The position numbers and the translations under genes are program-made. Positions 52,119-60,881 of a stretch of DNA of 64,000 nt are shown here, piece after piece. The stretch spans positions 1,594,001-1,658,000 of the forward strand of contig CP124756.1 in assembly GCA_029972225.1 (NCBI GenBank), given 5' to 3'. This DNA comes from Candidatus Thiothrix putei (GTDB taxonomy: Bacteria; Pseudomonadota; Gammaproteobacteria; Thiotrichales; Thiotrichaceae). Each line of letters starts with the position of its first letter. The first letter of the stretch is position 1. Below the pieces are notes generated by a model that was not told the DNA's origin, ran no database searches, and saw only the letters and a list, made by a program, of their open reading frames with translations.

Positions 52119-54446
52119 TTATGCCTTATTTTCTAATGCTTTTTTATCACCGTAACTATAGTAGTAGTCATAGTTATAGTAAGCACCACCGGTGTTACCT
52201 TTTGCTTTAGTCATAACGACTCCAATGACGTTGTTACGTGCTTGTCGTAAGCGTTGGAATGCTGCTTGTACTGGGCGTTTCCGAGATTGGTTCCATGCCG
52301 CTACTAATAACGTGGCATGGGTTCGGTTACCAATGACTAATGCATCAGCAAGCCCTAAAACAGGTGGAGAATCTATCATGATAATATCAAAAGTACATTC
52401 TGGGCTATCAGCAAATGCAACAAGTTCAGCTAAGCGTTCACTGGATAGTAACTCAACAGGATTTGGTGTGATGGGACCAGAAGGAATCACATAAACTTCA
52501 GGAATGAAGCTCGTTTGTGTAATATTATCCAGATTTTCTTGGCCAATTAAATAATGTGATAAACCTTTAGAGTTATCTAACTTAAAATGTTTGTGTAGTG
52601 TTGGTTTCCGTAAATCAGCGTCTATGAGCAGTACCCGTTTACCCGCTTGCGCAAAAGCTGTTGCTAAATTGATTGCAGTGCTGCTCTTGCCTTCACTGGA
52701 ATCACTACTGGTTACATTTAGTACTCTTGGTGCGCCTTCACGGGTAGCAAACATTAGGTTGGTACGCAGTGATCGGAAAGCTTCCGCAACGGCTGATGTC
52801 GGTTTTTCAACAGTCAATAATGCATAATTATGTTGTTTACTGTCTTTACCGGCAGTAGGTGCTACACCTAATATTGGCAGGGGTAATACTTTTTCTAAAT
52901 CTTCGGTGCTCTTAATGCGATCATCGAGGAATTCCAGCATAAAGGCAATTACTGTGCCAAGGAACAAGCCTAACACTGCGCCCAAAGAAAAATTCAGACG
53001 TTTATTAGGCTTATGTACTGCATATGGTACTAGCGCAGCATCAACTATAGAAATATTATTTGTATTTGCTAAACCCGCAACGTTGACTTCTTTTACACGC
53101 TGTAACAACCCTTCATACAGTTGACGATTGGTTTCTACTTCACGTTGTAATGTGTTGTAGCCAATGCTTTTATCTTGACTATTGAGTAATTCTAGTTTGT
53201 ATTTTTCTACTTCAGCTGATAGTTGAGATTCTTTTTGTTTGGCTGCTAAGTAATCCGATTCTAATGCGCTCGCCGCCGTGGTTTTTTCCAGAGAGGATTC
53301 ACGGCGTATTTCTTGATCTAGCTCGTTAATTTGTTGGCTAAGTTGTTGCAGCAAAGGGTAATCAGGTTTATAAATTTGCAGTTTTTCCTGATAATCCCCT
53401 TGTAGTTTGGCCTTAGTAGTTTTTAACTGTTGAATAACTAAGCTTTCTTGAACTCGGCCTAAACTTTTACTAGCTTGTGCTTGTTTGAATTCACTTTCAG
53501 CAGAAATCCGATTTTTTTCCGCCTCAGTGAGCGCTTCACTTAAGCCTTGCAGCTTTTGTGCAACTAGGCTTGCTTTATCACTACTGGTATTAAAAATAGA
53601 CTTCTCTTTGGCGTATTGCACTAGTTTACTTTCTGATTCTTCTAACTTGCTTTTAGTTTGTGCTAGTTGTTCTTCAAGGAACTTCCTTGCATATTCTGTT
53701 GAGTTTGCACGACGCTCTAAGTTCATGTTGATATAATTGTCTGCCAATGCATTAGCAATAAGAGCTGCCATTTCAGGGTCGGGATCATCGTAATGGACAG
53801 TAACAATTTTGGAGTTTTTAACTGGCTCAATGGTTACATTATTCATGAATTTTTGTGATAACGGTATGTCTCCGAGTTTTGAGGCCATGTCCGCTTTGGC
53901 ATCGTCAGTTGCCGTGGTTGTATTAGAAGATTCACCCTCTGCTATGGGTTTGAACCAGTTAGTGAAAGTGTCTAGTGTATCGTGATAAAAAGATGTTTCT
54001 AACTCCTCACCTTTTAAGCGTGACTCTAACCTCATTTTTTCAATAACACGGTCGGCTAAGCTGCGACTTTTTAAGATCTCATACTGTGTTTGATAGAAGT
54101 CTTTACTGTCAACAGGGCGCTGAGAGCCTGCTTCAACGTCATAATCCAAGACACGTTGTTCTTCTGTATTTATTTCCAATGTAACGCCTGCACGATAAAT
54201 AGGTGTCATACTAAGTGTTACTAAGATAGAGATTATAGTGACTAATAAAAATACTAATAAAATTGTGCCTTTACGGCGATTGATCACTGACCATAATTCA
54301 CGTAAGTCAATTTCATCGTTATCTTGATCATCCTGACGGGAAGGCATCTCATGATGTGGAGCAACCAGTGTTCGCTGTTGAACAGGAATAAGCCCTTTAT
54401 TAAATTGTAACTCTTCTGCATCGTTGTGAATATTTCGGTGAGTCAT
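52119..54446 (-). CDS. Polysaccharide co-polymerase/tyrosine autokinase (Wzc-like)
   Basis: A 775-residue inner-membrane protein controlling chain length and export. It has a Wzz-type N-domain with the first helix at about residues 57-78 (GTILLVFLLVTIISILVTL), a long periplasmic coiled coil (~200-440) and a second helix (~495-515). The cytosolic BY-kinase has Walker A SSDSSEGKSSTAINLA, A' LLIDADLRKPTLHKHF and Walker B IIMIDSPPVLGLAD. The tail GGAYYNYDYYYSYGDKK holds a tyrosine cluster for autophosphorylation. Partners are the Wza-like and CpsB-like genes upstream. Confidence 0.94.
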   Translation of the reverse strand: MTHRNIHNDAEELQFNKGLIPVQQRTLVAPHHEMPSRQDDQDNDEIDLRELWSVINRRKGTILLVFLLVTIISILVTLSMTPIYRAGVTLEINTEEQRVLDYDVEAGSQRPVDSKDFYQTQYEILKSRSLADRVIEKMRLESRLKGEELETSFYHDTLDTFTNWFKPIAEGESSNTTTATDDAKADMASKLGDIPLSQKFMNNVTIEPVKNSKIVTVHYDDPDPEMAALIANALADNYINMNLERRANSTEYARKFLEEQLAQTKSKLEESESKLVQYAKEKSIFNTSSDKASLVAQKLQGLSEALTEAEKNRISAESEFKQAQASKSLGRVQESLVIQQLKTTKAKLQGDYQEKLQIYKPDYPLLQQLSQQINELDQEIRRESSLEKTTAASALESDYLAAKQKESQLSAEVEKYKLELLNSQDKSIGYNTLQREVETNRQLYEGLLQRVKEVNVAGLANTNNISIVDAALVPYAVHKPNKRLNFSLGAVLGLFLGTVIAFMLEFLDDRIKSTEDLEKVLPLPILGVAPTAGKDSKQHNYALLTVEKPTSAVAEAFRSLRTNLMFATREGAPRVLNVTSSDSSEGKSSTAINLATAFAQAGKRVLLIDADLRKPTLHKHFKLDNSKGLSHYLIGQENLDNITQTSFIPEVYVIPSGPITPNPVELLSSERLAELVAFADSPECTFDIIMIDSPPVLGLADALVIGNRTHATLLVAAWNQSRKRPVQAAFQRLRQARNNVIGVVMTKAKGNTGGAYYNYDYYYSYGDKKALENKA

Positions 54447-54470
54447 GACAAAATCCGGTTTATTGTTTCA

Positions 54471-55208
54471 TTATTGCAGAATGTTATTAAGAGTAGCGAA
54501 TGGGCTTAATAAGGCAGCCGTTTCGCGTAACCAGTAGCGACTATCAGATCGATGCACGATTACACGATCATCCCCGCGTAAATAAGGGTCAGGTATTTTA
54601 CCTTCACGGATAGCACTCAAGTTCAAGTTATAGGCTTTGGTTTGATCACCAATACGCCGAAATAAAACAATTTTCTGAGTATCAGCCAGTGATGATAACC
54701 CTTCACCAAGAGCAATTGCTTGTACCAAGGTAACTGCGCCAGTAATTGGATAAACACCGGGTTTTTTCACTTCTCCCTCAATAGTGACACGCTGATTAGT
54801 GAAGTTTTCCATGAAAACGGTGACTTGTGGATTTTGCAAGTATTTTTGCCCTAAAAGCGTTTTTAGTTTGGTTTCAACTTCAGGAGGGGTAGAGCCTGCA
54901 ACGGTTAACGCACCAACTAGTGGCAAAGAGATTTGCCCCTTCGTGTCTACTCTTACTTTGCCGGAGAGTTCCTCTGCTTGGAAGACTTTAATGTCTAACA
55001 TATCACCAGCGGCAATGCTGGCTTGCTCTGACGAAGTGGTGTAGTCGAGTTCATTCATGTTAGCGAAGATACCCTCTGTTGCGGTTCCCGTTGTGATATT
55101 CTCGCCAACCACCCCGGTACTACTGCAAGCTGATAGCCCAACAACACACAGAAATACAGTAGTGGATATGACGAGCTTAATGCCATGCTTTTGCGAGTGT
55201 ATGAACAT
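54471..55208 (-). CDS. Polysaccharide export outer membrane lipoprotein (Wza-like)
   Basis: A 245-residue outer-membrane lipoprotein with signal and lipobox LSAC (CVVGLSACSS). The Poly_export domain (AAGDMLDIKVFQAEELSGKV, DTKGQISLPLVGALTVAG) is followed by an SLBB domain (VTIEGEVKKPGVYPITGAV). It forms the channel for exopolysaccharide with the Wzc-like protein encoded next. At 245 residues it is shorter than Escherichia coli Wza and lacks most of the C-terminal region. Confidence 0.93.
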   Translation of the reverse strand: MFIHSQKHGIKLVISTTVFLCVVGLSACSSTGVVGENITTGTATEGIFANMNELDYTTSSEQASIAAGDMLDIKVFQAEELSGKVRVDTKGQISLPLVGALTVAGSTPPEVETKLKTLLGQKYLQNPQVTVFMENFTNQRVTIEGEVKKPGVYPITGAVTLVQAIALGEGLSSLADTQKIVLFRRIGDQTKAYNLNLSAIREGKIPDPYLRGDDRVIVHRSDSRYWLRETAALLSPFATLNNILQ

Positions 55209-55267
55209 CTTTTAACCCTTTCATTATATGTTGCATTGACGCTTATATTTTGTTGAACCTAAAGTAT

Positions 55268-56083
55268 TTAGTTAAACAGGCGATTAAACCAACTTTTTTT
55301 CGTAAACTTACCCGCTAATAGTATTGGTAGAGAATAACCTAATCCTAATGGTGCTGGCAGTAAGTCTGGTTCTGCATTGTCTAAAATTGCTTGGGGGCGT
55401 TCTTTTACCATGCGTATGACTTCTGCTTCATCTCGTAGGAGACGTATAGCTTCAGTAACACCACCTGACATAATAGGTGGGCGATGATCAATGCTATGTG
55501 CATCAGATGCAATAATATGTACAACACCATCTGATAACAGACGTTCCGTCCGTTTTTTCGCACTTGGGCCAAAATTACCCGTGATAGCCCCTGCTGTGAT
55601 TTGCAGCCATGCCCCGATGCGTGCAGCTTGAATAAAATCGTCATAATGCTCATCCAGCCAACGCAGTCGTTCAGGGTGAGTAAGAATAGGGACATAGCCA
55701 GCATTTAGGAAGTTTTCGATTTGTGCCAAAAAGTGAGGTACTGGCACATGATGGGATGGCTCCAGCAGAAAATAACGGGAGCCATGTAGGGTAGGAATTC
55801 TACCTTTCTTAAGCCCTTCCATGACTTCGGGAACCATGTGTACATCTGCCCCCATAACCAATGTTAGGGGAATATCCAGTGCATCCAGCTCGGCTTGTAA
55901 CGTTTGCAGTGCTGGCGCAATGGTAGCAGTGGAGTTGGCATAAACACCTGGATAGATATGTGGTGTACAGGCCAGATGCGTGGTTCCATCTGCTACCGCT
56001 AGACGTGCCATAGCAATTGAGGTTTCCATGTTTTGAGAACCATCACAGAGTGCGGGCAAAATGTGGCTATGTAAATCTATCAT
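55268..56083 (-). CDS. PHP-type tyrosine-protein phosphatase (CpsB/YwqE-like)
   Basis: A 271-residue metal-dependent phosphatase of the PHP superfamily. MIDLHSHILPALCDGSQN supplies the first metal ligands, HLACTPHIYPGVY the second set, and HIIASDAHSIDHRPP the last. It should dephosphorylate the tyrosine tail of the Wzc-like kinase and thereby control polymer export. This is the CpsB type usual in Gram-positive bacteria rather than the low-molecular-weight Wzb type of enterics. Confidence 0.9.
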   Translation of the reverse strand: MIDLHSHILPALCDGSQNMETSIAMARLAVADGTTHLACTPHIYPGVYANSTATIAPALQTLQAELDALDIPLTLVMGADVHMVPEVMEGLKKGRIPTLHGSRYFLLEPSHHVPVPHFLAQIENFLNAGYVPILTHPERLRWLDEHYDDFIQAARIGAWLQITAGAITGNFGPSAKKRTERLLSDGVVHIIASDAHSIDHRPPIMSGGVTEAIRLLRDEAEVIRMVKERPQAILDNAEPDLLPAPLGLGYSLPILLAGKFTKKSWFNRLFN

Positions 56084-56128
56084 CCGCTTAGTATAAAGGA
56101 ATAGGTTGTCGGTTAGCTGTGCGTTTCA

Positions 56129-58069
56129 TCACATATCTTTGCAAAGACTCATTTTCTTAACGGGTAAATTGACCACAACCGATGGTGTGGTTGCGATCTT
56201 ATTCACATAACCTTGTACCTGTTGGCTGAGAATTTGATAAATAGTAGGTAAATTACGTTGCTCACAAGCGTAGCGTAATTCATCAAGCGTGGCTTCCAGT
56301 TCCAACCAAGGCAAGCAGCTTTCATTGGCTTTGAAAATGCGTGGATGAGCTGTTTTTTCAGCATCGCTATCAATGAGTAGCTCTTCGTAAAGTTTTTCTC
56401 CTGGACGTAACCCCGTTACTTCAATGCGAATATTACCTTGGGGATTAGCCTCATCCTGCACTTGCAAGCCGGATAAATGGATCATGCGTTTCGCAAGGTC
56501 GAGAATTTTGACGGGTTCCCCCATATCCAGCAAAAAGACTTCTCCACCTTTAGCCATCGCTCCCGCTTGGATAACCAGTTGCGCAGCCTCAGGAATCGTC
56601 ATAAAAAAGCGAATAATGTCAGGATGTGTAACCGTGATAGGGCCACCTTCCTGTATCTGGCGACGGAATAAGGGTACAACGGAGCCTGAGGAACCAAGCA
56701 CATTACCAAAGCGTACCATACAAAATACCGTTTTACTGGAGACTTGACTGAACCCTTGCAATACCAATTCGCATAAGCGCTTACTGGCACCCATGACATT
56801 TGTTGGGCGCACTGCCTTATCCGTAGAAATCAGTACAAAACGTTCTACCCCTACATTCAAAGCAGCTTGAGCGGTATAGAATGTGCCAAAGGTGTTATTG
56901 CGAATACCTTCAATTGGGTTGCATTCCACCATCGGTACATGTTTGTAAGCGGCTGCATGGTAGAGCGTTTGGATATGGTTAGCGCGTAAGGTTTCTTCGA
57001 CACGCAGCCTGTCTTGAACCGAACCAAGCGTGGGGATGAGTGGGATAGTTAGTTTCTCATGTGCCATAAACTCTTGTAGTTCGCGCTCAATTTGATAAAG
57101 CGCGAGTTCTGAAGATTCAAACAAGACCACCCGACTCGGAGATAGGCGAATGATTTGGCGGCATAACTCAGAACCAATAGAGCCACCCGCCCCAGTTATC
57201 ATGATATTTTTATGACGGATATTCGCACTAAGCAGTGTGTTATCAGGTGTCACAGGTACGCGCCCCAATAATTCTTCAATGTCAATTTCGCGTAAGCTGT
57301 CGATGTCGCTCTTTCCTGAAACTAACTCAGTTAGACTAGGGATAGTGCGTACATGCACAGGTAACGGTTCTAGTTGGTTGACTATCTCGCGGCGACGTGC
57401 ATTGCTAACAGAAGGCATTGCAAGCAGCACTTGCTTAATTTGATATTTCTCTACTAATAGCGGTAAAAGTAATGGTTCATAAACTTTTATTCCAGCAACT
57501 GTCGCATGTTTTAAGCTAGAGTCATCGTCTAAATATAAGGTGGGTGTGTATTCAGGGCTACGAGCCAATAGACTAGCCAGTTGTCTGCCTGACTCACCCG
57601 CACCATAAATAGCCACAGGAATTTTGTTTTGTTGCCGGTCTTGTAAAAAACGATAATAACGACGAATAAAGTAACGACTTCCTCCAATGAAAATAAAAGC
57701 AGTACCAGCATAAATAGGATAAACGGAGCGCGGTATTCCTTCTGCTTCCATGAGAGCCGCGATTCCCACTAGCACGACACTCGATAACATAATTCCTAGA
57801 AAAGTTGCCTGAATTGCTTGCCCGCCAATATACCGGATAACCGCACGGTACAAACCTAATTTGATAAAAACTGGGATGCTGACTAATGGGGCGAGAATTA
57901 AGAGTATAATTCCTCCTTTAAGATCAGGAGTCCATGTACCTAAACGCATGGCAAATGCTGCCCATACTGCAATAGGGAGGAGCAGGCAGTCTGTTGCCAG
58001 CATTAGTAAACGTTTTTGCCAACGTTGTAAACCAAATATACAGGTATAAAGTGTTTTAAAACTCATCAT
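56129..58069 (-). CDS. UDP-N-acetylglucosamine 4,6-dehydratase, membrane-bound (PglF/WbpM-like)
   Basis: A 646-residue enzyme. Four N-terminal transmembrane helices (residues ~15-115) precede a first Rossmann domain (YGAGESGRQLASLLARS) and a C-terminal SDR domain with ITGAGGSIGSELCRQI. The catalytic VLISTDKAVRPTNVMGASKR carries Thr-Asp-Lys and a Met replacing the usual SDR Tyr, as in PglF and WbpM. It converts UDP-GlcNAc to the 4-keto-6-deoxy sugar that the PglE-like aminotransferase encoded upstream would use. Confidence 0.93.
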   Translation of the reverse strand: MMSFKTLYTCIFGLQRWQKRLLMLATDCLLLPIAVWAAFAMRLGTWTPDLKGGIILLILAPLVSIPVFIKLGLYRAVIRYIGGQAIQATFLGIMLSSVVLVGIAALMEAEGIPRSVYPIYAGTAFIFIGGSRYFIRRYYRFLQDRQQNKIPVAIYGAGESGRQLASLLARSPEYTPTLYLDDDSSLKHATVAGIKVYEPLLLPLLVEKYQIKQVLLAMPSVSNARRREIVNQLEPLPVHVRTIPSLTELVSGKSDIDSLREIDIEELLGRVPVTPDNTLLSANIRHKNIMITGAGGSIGSELCRQIIRLSPSRVVLFESSELALYQIERELQEFMAHEKLTIPLIPTLGSVQDRLRVEETLRANHIQTLYHAAAYKHVPMVECNPIEGIRNNTFGTFYTAQAALNVGVERFVLISTDKAVRPTNVMGASKRLCELVLQGFSQVSSKTVFCMVRFGNVLGSSGSVVPLFRRQIQEGGPITVTHPDIIRFFMTIPEAAQLVIQAGAMAKGGEVFLLDMGEPVKILDLAKRMIHLSGLQVQDEANPQGNIRIEVTGLRPGEKLYEELLIDSDAEKTAHPRIFKANESCLPWLELEATLDELRYACEQRNLPTIYQILSQQVQGYVNKIATTPSVVVNLPVKKMSLCKDM

Positions 58070-58205
58070 TCTTTTACTCCAAGGTACGCCAACTCTTGTA
58101 TGCCCAACATCAGAAGCCCTTTGATGTTGACTGTTTCATATAACACAGATTACACATAAAATTAACTAATAACTTGGAGTGTAAAGAACAATCTACCAGT
58201 GTGTC

Positions 58206-58221
58206 CGTGATAGTTGTCACA
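58206..58221. promoter_or_regulatory. CRP-like palindrome upstream of the pglF-like gene
   Basis: CGTGA-TAGTTG-TCACA matches the CRP consensus TGTGA-N6-TCACA at nine of ten defined positions. It lies 137 bases before the ATG at 58069, in the 206-base gap 58070-58275, which is strongly AT-rich and the only sizeable break in the leftward locus. The gap probably holds a promoter for the pglF-cpsB-wza-wzc genes. Confidence 0.45.
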
Positions 58222-58275
58222 TTGAGTAAAAATTAATATATATACGTTAAGTTATTTTATGATTGTTTGTTGTTC

Positions 58276-59451
58276 TCATGTACTTGCAAGCCGCATGACT
58301 TCCGTTAGTGTTGTGCAAGTGTGTTGGATGTGGGGTTCATCAAGCGTGGGGTGAACAAGGAACATGAGGCTGGTTTCCCCTAGTTCTTTGGCGATAGGTA
58401 GACGTTCAGCAGGACGCCAGCCAGTATGCTCAAAAGCTTTTTCTAAATAAACTTCAGAGCAAGATCCAGAAAAACAAGGTACGCCGCGTTGGTTGATTTC
58501 CGCCATGATGCGGTCACGATTCCAGCCCAGTTTAAGTTGGTCTGGCTCAACAAAAACGTAGCATTTATAAGCGGCGTGACCGATGTGAGAGGGGAGGGAT
58601 GGAACACGCAAACCCACTAGTTGCTGGGCTGTTTCCCAGATCGCAGTAGCATTGCGTTGACGTTGGACAGTCCAGTCTGTCATTCGAGTGAGTTGGATGC
58701 GCCCGATGACAGCTTGCATTTCCAACATCCGCCAGTTAGTCCCGAAGTTATCGTGTAACCAACGGAAACCGGGTGGATGTTGGTGCTCATAAACCGCCTT
58801 CCAACTTTTGCCGTGATCCTTGTAGCTCCACATGGTTGACCAAAGTTCGTGGTCATTGGTGGTAACCATGCCGCCTTCGCCACCAGTGGTCATGATTTTG
58901 TCTTGGCAGAATGACCATGCACTGATGTGTCCAATACTGCCAACCATTTTCCCTTTGTAGGTAGCACCGTGAGCCTGTGCACAGTCTTCGATAACGTAAA
59001 GGTTGTGTTGGGCGGCGAGTTGCATGATGGCATCCATTTCGCACGGCCAGCCTGCTAAGTGGACGCAGATAATGGCGCGGGTGCGTGGGGTGATCATCGG
59101 GGCAATGGTGGCAGCGGTGATGTTTTGGCTGTTGCGGTCAATGTCTGCAAACACAGGAGTAGCCCCAGCAGTGACAATGCAGGAGACAGAGGCTAGGAAG
59201 GTGCGGGAGGTGACGATGACCTCATCGCCTTGTCCGATGTTTAAAGCTTTTAAGGCAACATCGAGGGCGACGGTGCCGTTGGCGAGGGCAATAGCGTGTG
59301 ATGTGCCGCACCATGTAGCAAATTCTTTTTCAAATTCGCGGCATTCGTTACCTGTCCAGTAGTTGACTTTGTTGGAAAGAAGGGTGCTGGAAACAGCGTC
59401 AGCTTCTTCTTGAGTAAAAGAAGGCCAAGGTGGGAGTTGGGTGTTTAGCAT
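58276..59451 (-). CDS. DegT/DnrJ-family PLP aminotransferase (PglE-like)
   Basis: A 391-residue sugar aminotransferase. Family features are LNTQLPPWPSFTQEEADAV at the start, EVIVTSRTFLASVSCIV, VIEDCAQAHGATYKGKMVG and the PLP-lysine region WSFCQDKIMTTGGEGGMVTT. In context it should aminate the 4-keto sugar from the PglF-like enzyme to UDP-4-amino-4,6-dideoxy-GlcNAc. The start chosen is ATG 59451, where homology begins; the frame is open 53 codons further into the pglD-like gene. Confidence 0.9.
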   Translation of the reverse strand: MLNTQLPPWPSFTQEEADAVSSTLLSNKVNYWTGNECREFEKEFATWCGTSHAIALANGTVALDVALKALNIGQGDEVIVTSRTFLASVSCIVTAGATPVFADIDRNSQNITAATIAPMITPRTRAIICVHLAGWPCEMDAIMQLAAQHNLYVIEDCAQAHGATYKGKMVGSIGHISAWSFCQDKIMTTGGEGGMVTTNDHELWSTMWSYKDHGKSWKAVYEHQHPPGFRWLHDNFGTNWRMLEMQAVIGRIQLTRMTDWTVQRQRNATAIWETAQQLVGLRVPSLPSHIGHAAYKCYVFVEPDQLKLGWNRDRIMAEINQRGVPCFSGSCSEVYLEKAFEHTGWRPAERLPIAKELGETSLMFLVHPTLDEPHIQHTCTTLTEVMRLAST

Positions 59452-59479
59452 GGTGTTGATTTTGCTTGTTTGTGTAACG

Positions 59480-60076
59480 TTATTTAGGGCGTGCCGGGCA
59501 ACCCACCACGGTGATGTTATCGGGTAGATTATGAGTGACGACTGCACCAGCACCGACGGTGACATGGTGACCGATAGTGAGGTAAGGCAGGATGGTTGCA
59601 CCTGCACCAATCAGGCATTCCCTGCCGATGGTGACACCACCGCCGAGGGTGGCGGCGGGGGCGATGTGGCAGAAGTCGCCAATGACACAATCATGATCGA
59701 CGATGGCATTATGGTTGATGATGCAGCCATCACCAAGCTGGGTATCTGGGCCGATAATTGTGCCAACGGTGATGAGGCTACCCAAGCCAATTTTTGCACC
59801 GGGGTAAATGGTTGCGCGGGGGTGAATGGCGGTTTCAGGTAAAATACCGACGCTACGCCATTCGCTTTGCAGGCGGCTACGGATGACATTGTTGCCAATC
59901 GCAAAATGGATAGAGTAAGGGTATAAATCCTGAATTTTTGACGGGGAAAGGATGGTAATACCACATAGCTCCCCACGCGCCTTGTCGTCAATGAAGTTCT
60001 GGATTTGTGCACCGCTGTGTGTCAGGGTGTGAAAGGCGACTTTGCCATGACCACCTGCTCCGTAGATGTAAATCAT
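59480..60076 (-). CDS. Sugar O/N-acetyltransferase of the NeuD/PglD family
   Basis: A 198-residue hexapeptide acyltransferase. The N-terminal Rossmann-like part has YGAGGHGKVAFHTL, and the C-terminal left-handed beta-helix has repeated [LIV]-G-x(4) turns (TLGGGVTIGRECLIGAGATI). The catalytic-base His is in NHNAIVDHDCVIGDFCHIAP. Next to PglF- and PglE-like genes it should acetylate the 4-amino group to give UDP-di-N-acetylbacillosamine. A 22-codon frame (60073-60141) overlaps its start, with no recognisable product. Confidence 0.9.
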   Translation of the reverse strand: MIYIYGAGGHGKVAFHTLTHSGAQIQNFIDDKARGELCGITILSPSKIQDLYPYSIHFAIGNNVIRSRLQSEWRSVGILPETAIHPRATIYPGAKIGLGSLITVGTIIGPDTQLGDGCIINHNAIVDHDCVIGDFCHIAPAATLGGGVTIGRECLIGAGATILPYLTIGHHVTVGAGAVVTHNLPDNITVVGCPARPK

Positions 60077-60241
60077 GGTGTGTCGGGCAACCGTTTTTGT
60101 AGGATGATAAAGTTGCGGTAGTCTTTGTTGCGTTTATGCATAGATGATGTCCTGCTGGATGGATGCCTTTGCTCCGAGTTTGGTAGTGTTTTCTATATTA
60201 GGATCAACGGTGGCACACTTGGTTGTCAGTATAACAGCCGC

Positions 60242-60856
60242 TTAACTGCCTGTGAATTTGGACATGGTGGCTTCGCCTTCAGCACTGATACCTTCACGTA
60301 CGAATACTTTTTTGACGGTCAGGAGCAGGATTTTCAGGTCAAGCCAGAAGGATTGGTTATCGACATACCAAACATCAAGTTTAAATTTGGCTTCCCAGCT
60401 AATGGCATTGCGCCCGTTGATTTGCGCCCAGCCGGTAACGCCTGGACGAGCCTCGTGGCGACGGGCTTGTTCTAGGGTGTATCGGGGCAGGTATTCCATC
60501 AGTAATGGGCGCGGGCCAACTAAACTCATGTCGCCTTTGAGGACGTTCCATAGTTCTGGTAATTCGTCGAGGCTGGTAGTACGTAGGAAGCGACCAAAAG
60601 AGGTGAGGCGTACACTGTCAGGCTGCAGGTTTCCGTCAGCATCGCGGGCATCGGTCATGGTGCGGAACTTGACCATCTTGAACGGTTTGTCGTGTAAGCC
60701 AGGGCGAACCTGGGTGAAAAAGATTGGTGAGCCGAGTTTTATTCTTATTAATACCATTAACATTAGTAACAATGGGGATAAAAGTAGCAATGCTAGGAAA
60801 GCGACGGTGAAATCAGTGAAGTGTTTCATTGTGTTAACCATAAGCCTGTTGAACAT
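60242..60856 (-). CDS. Undecaprenyl-phosphate sugar-1-phosphate transferase (PglC-like)
   Basis: A 204-residue monotopic phosphoglycosyl transferase that would start repeat-unit synthesis by loading phospho-bacillosamine onto undecaprenyl phosphate. The re-entrant helix (VAFLALLLLSPLLLMLMVLI) is followed by KLGSPIFFTQVRPG, FKMVKFRTM, the catalytic D-E pair in TSLDELPELWNVLKGDMSLVG and GVTGWAQINGRN. Its short, PglC-size form without the extra N-terminal domain fits the neighbouring bacillosamine genes. Confidence 0.93.
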   Translation of the reverse strand: MFNRLMVNTMKHFTDFTVAFLALLLLSPLLLMLMVLIRIKLGSPIFFTQVRPGLHDKPFKMVKFRTMTDARDADGNLQPDSVRLTSFGRFLRTTSLDELPELWNVLKGDMSLVGPRPLLMEYLPRYTLEQARRHEARPGVTGWAQINGRNAISWEAKFKLDVWYVDNQSFWLDLKILLLTVKKVFVREGISAEGEATMSKFTGS

Positions 60857-60881
60857 CGACTCATTATATTAGTTATATTTA

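Noticed and set aside
60073..60141. 22-codon minus-strand frame overlapping the pglD-like start by ATGA
   Set aside because: It could be a leader peptide, but there is no recognisable sequence and no clear ribosome site; it is not reported as a gene.
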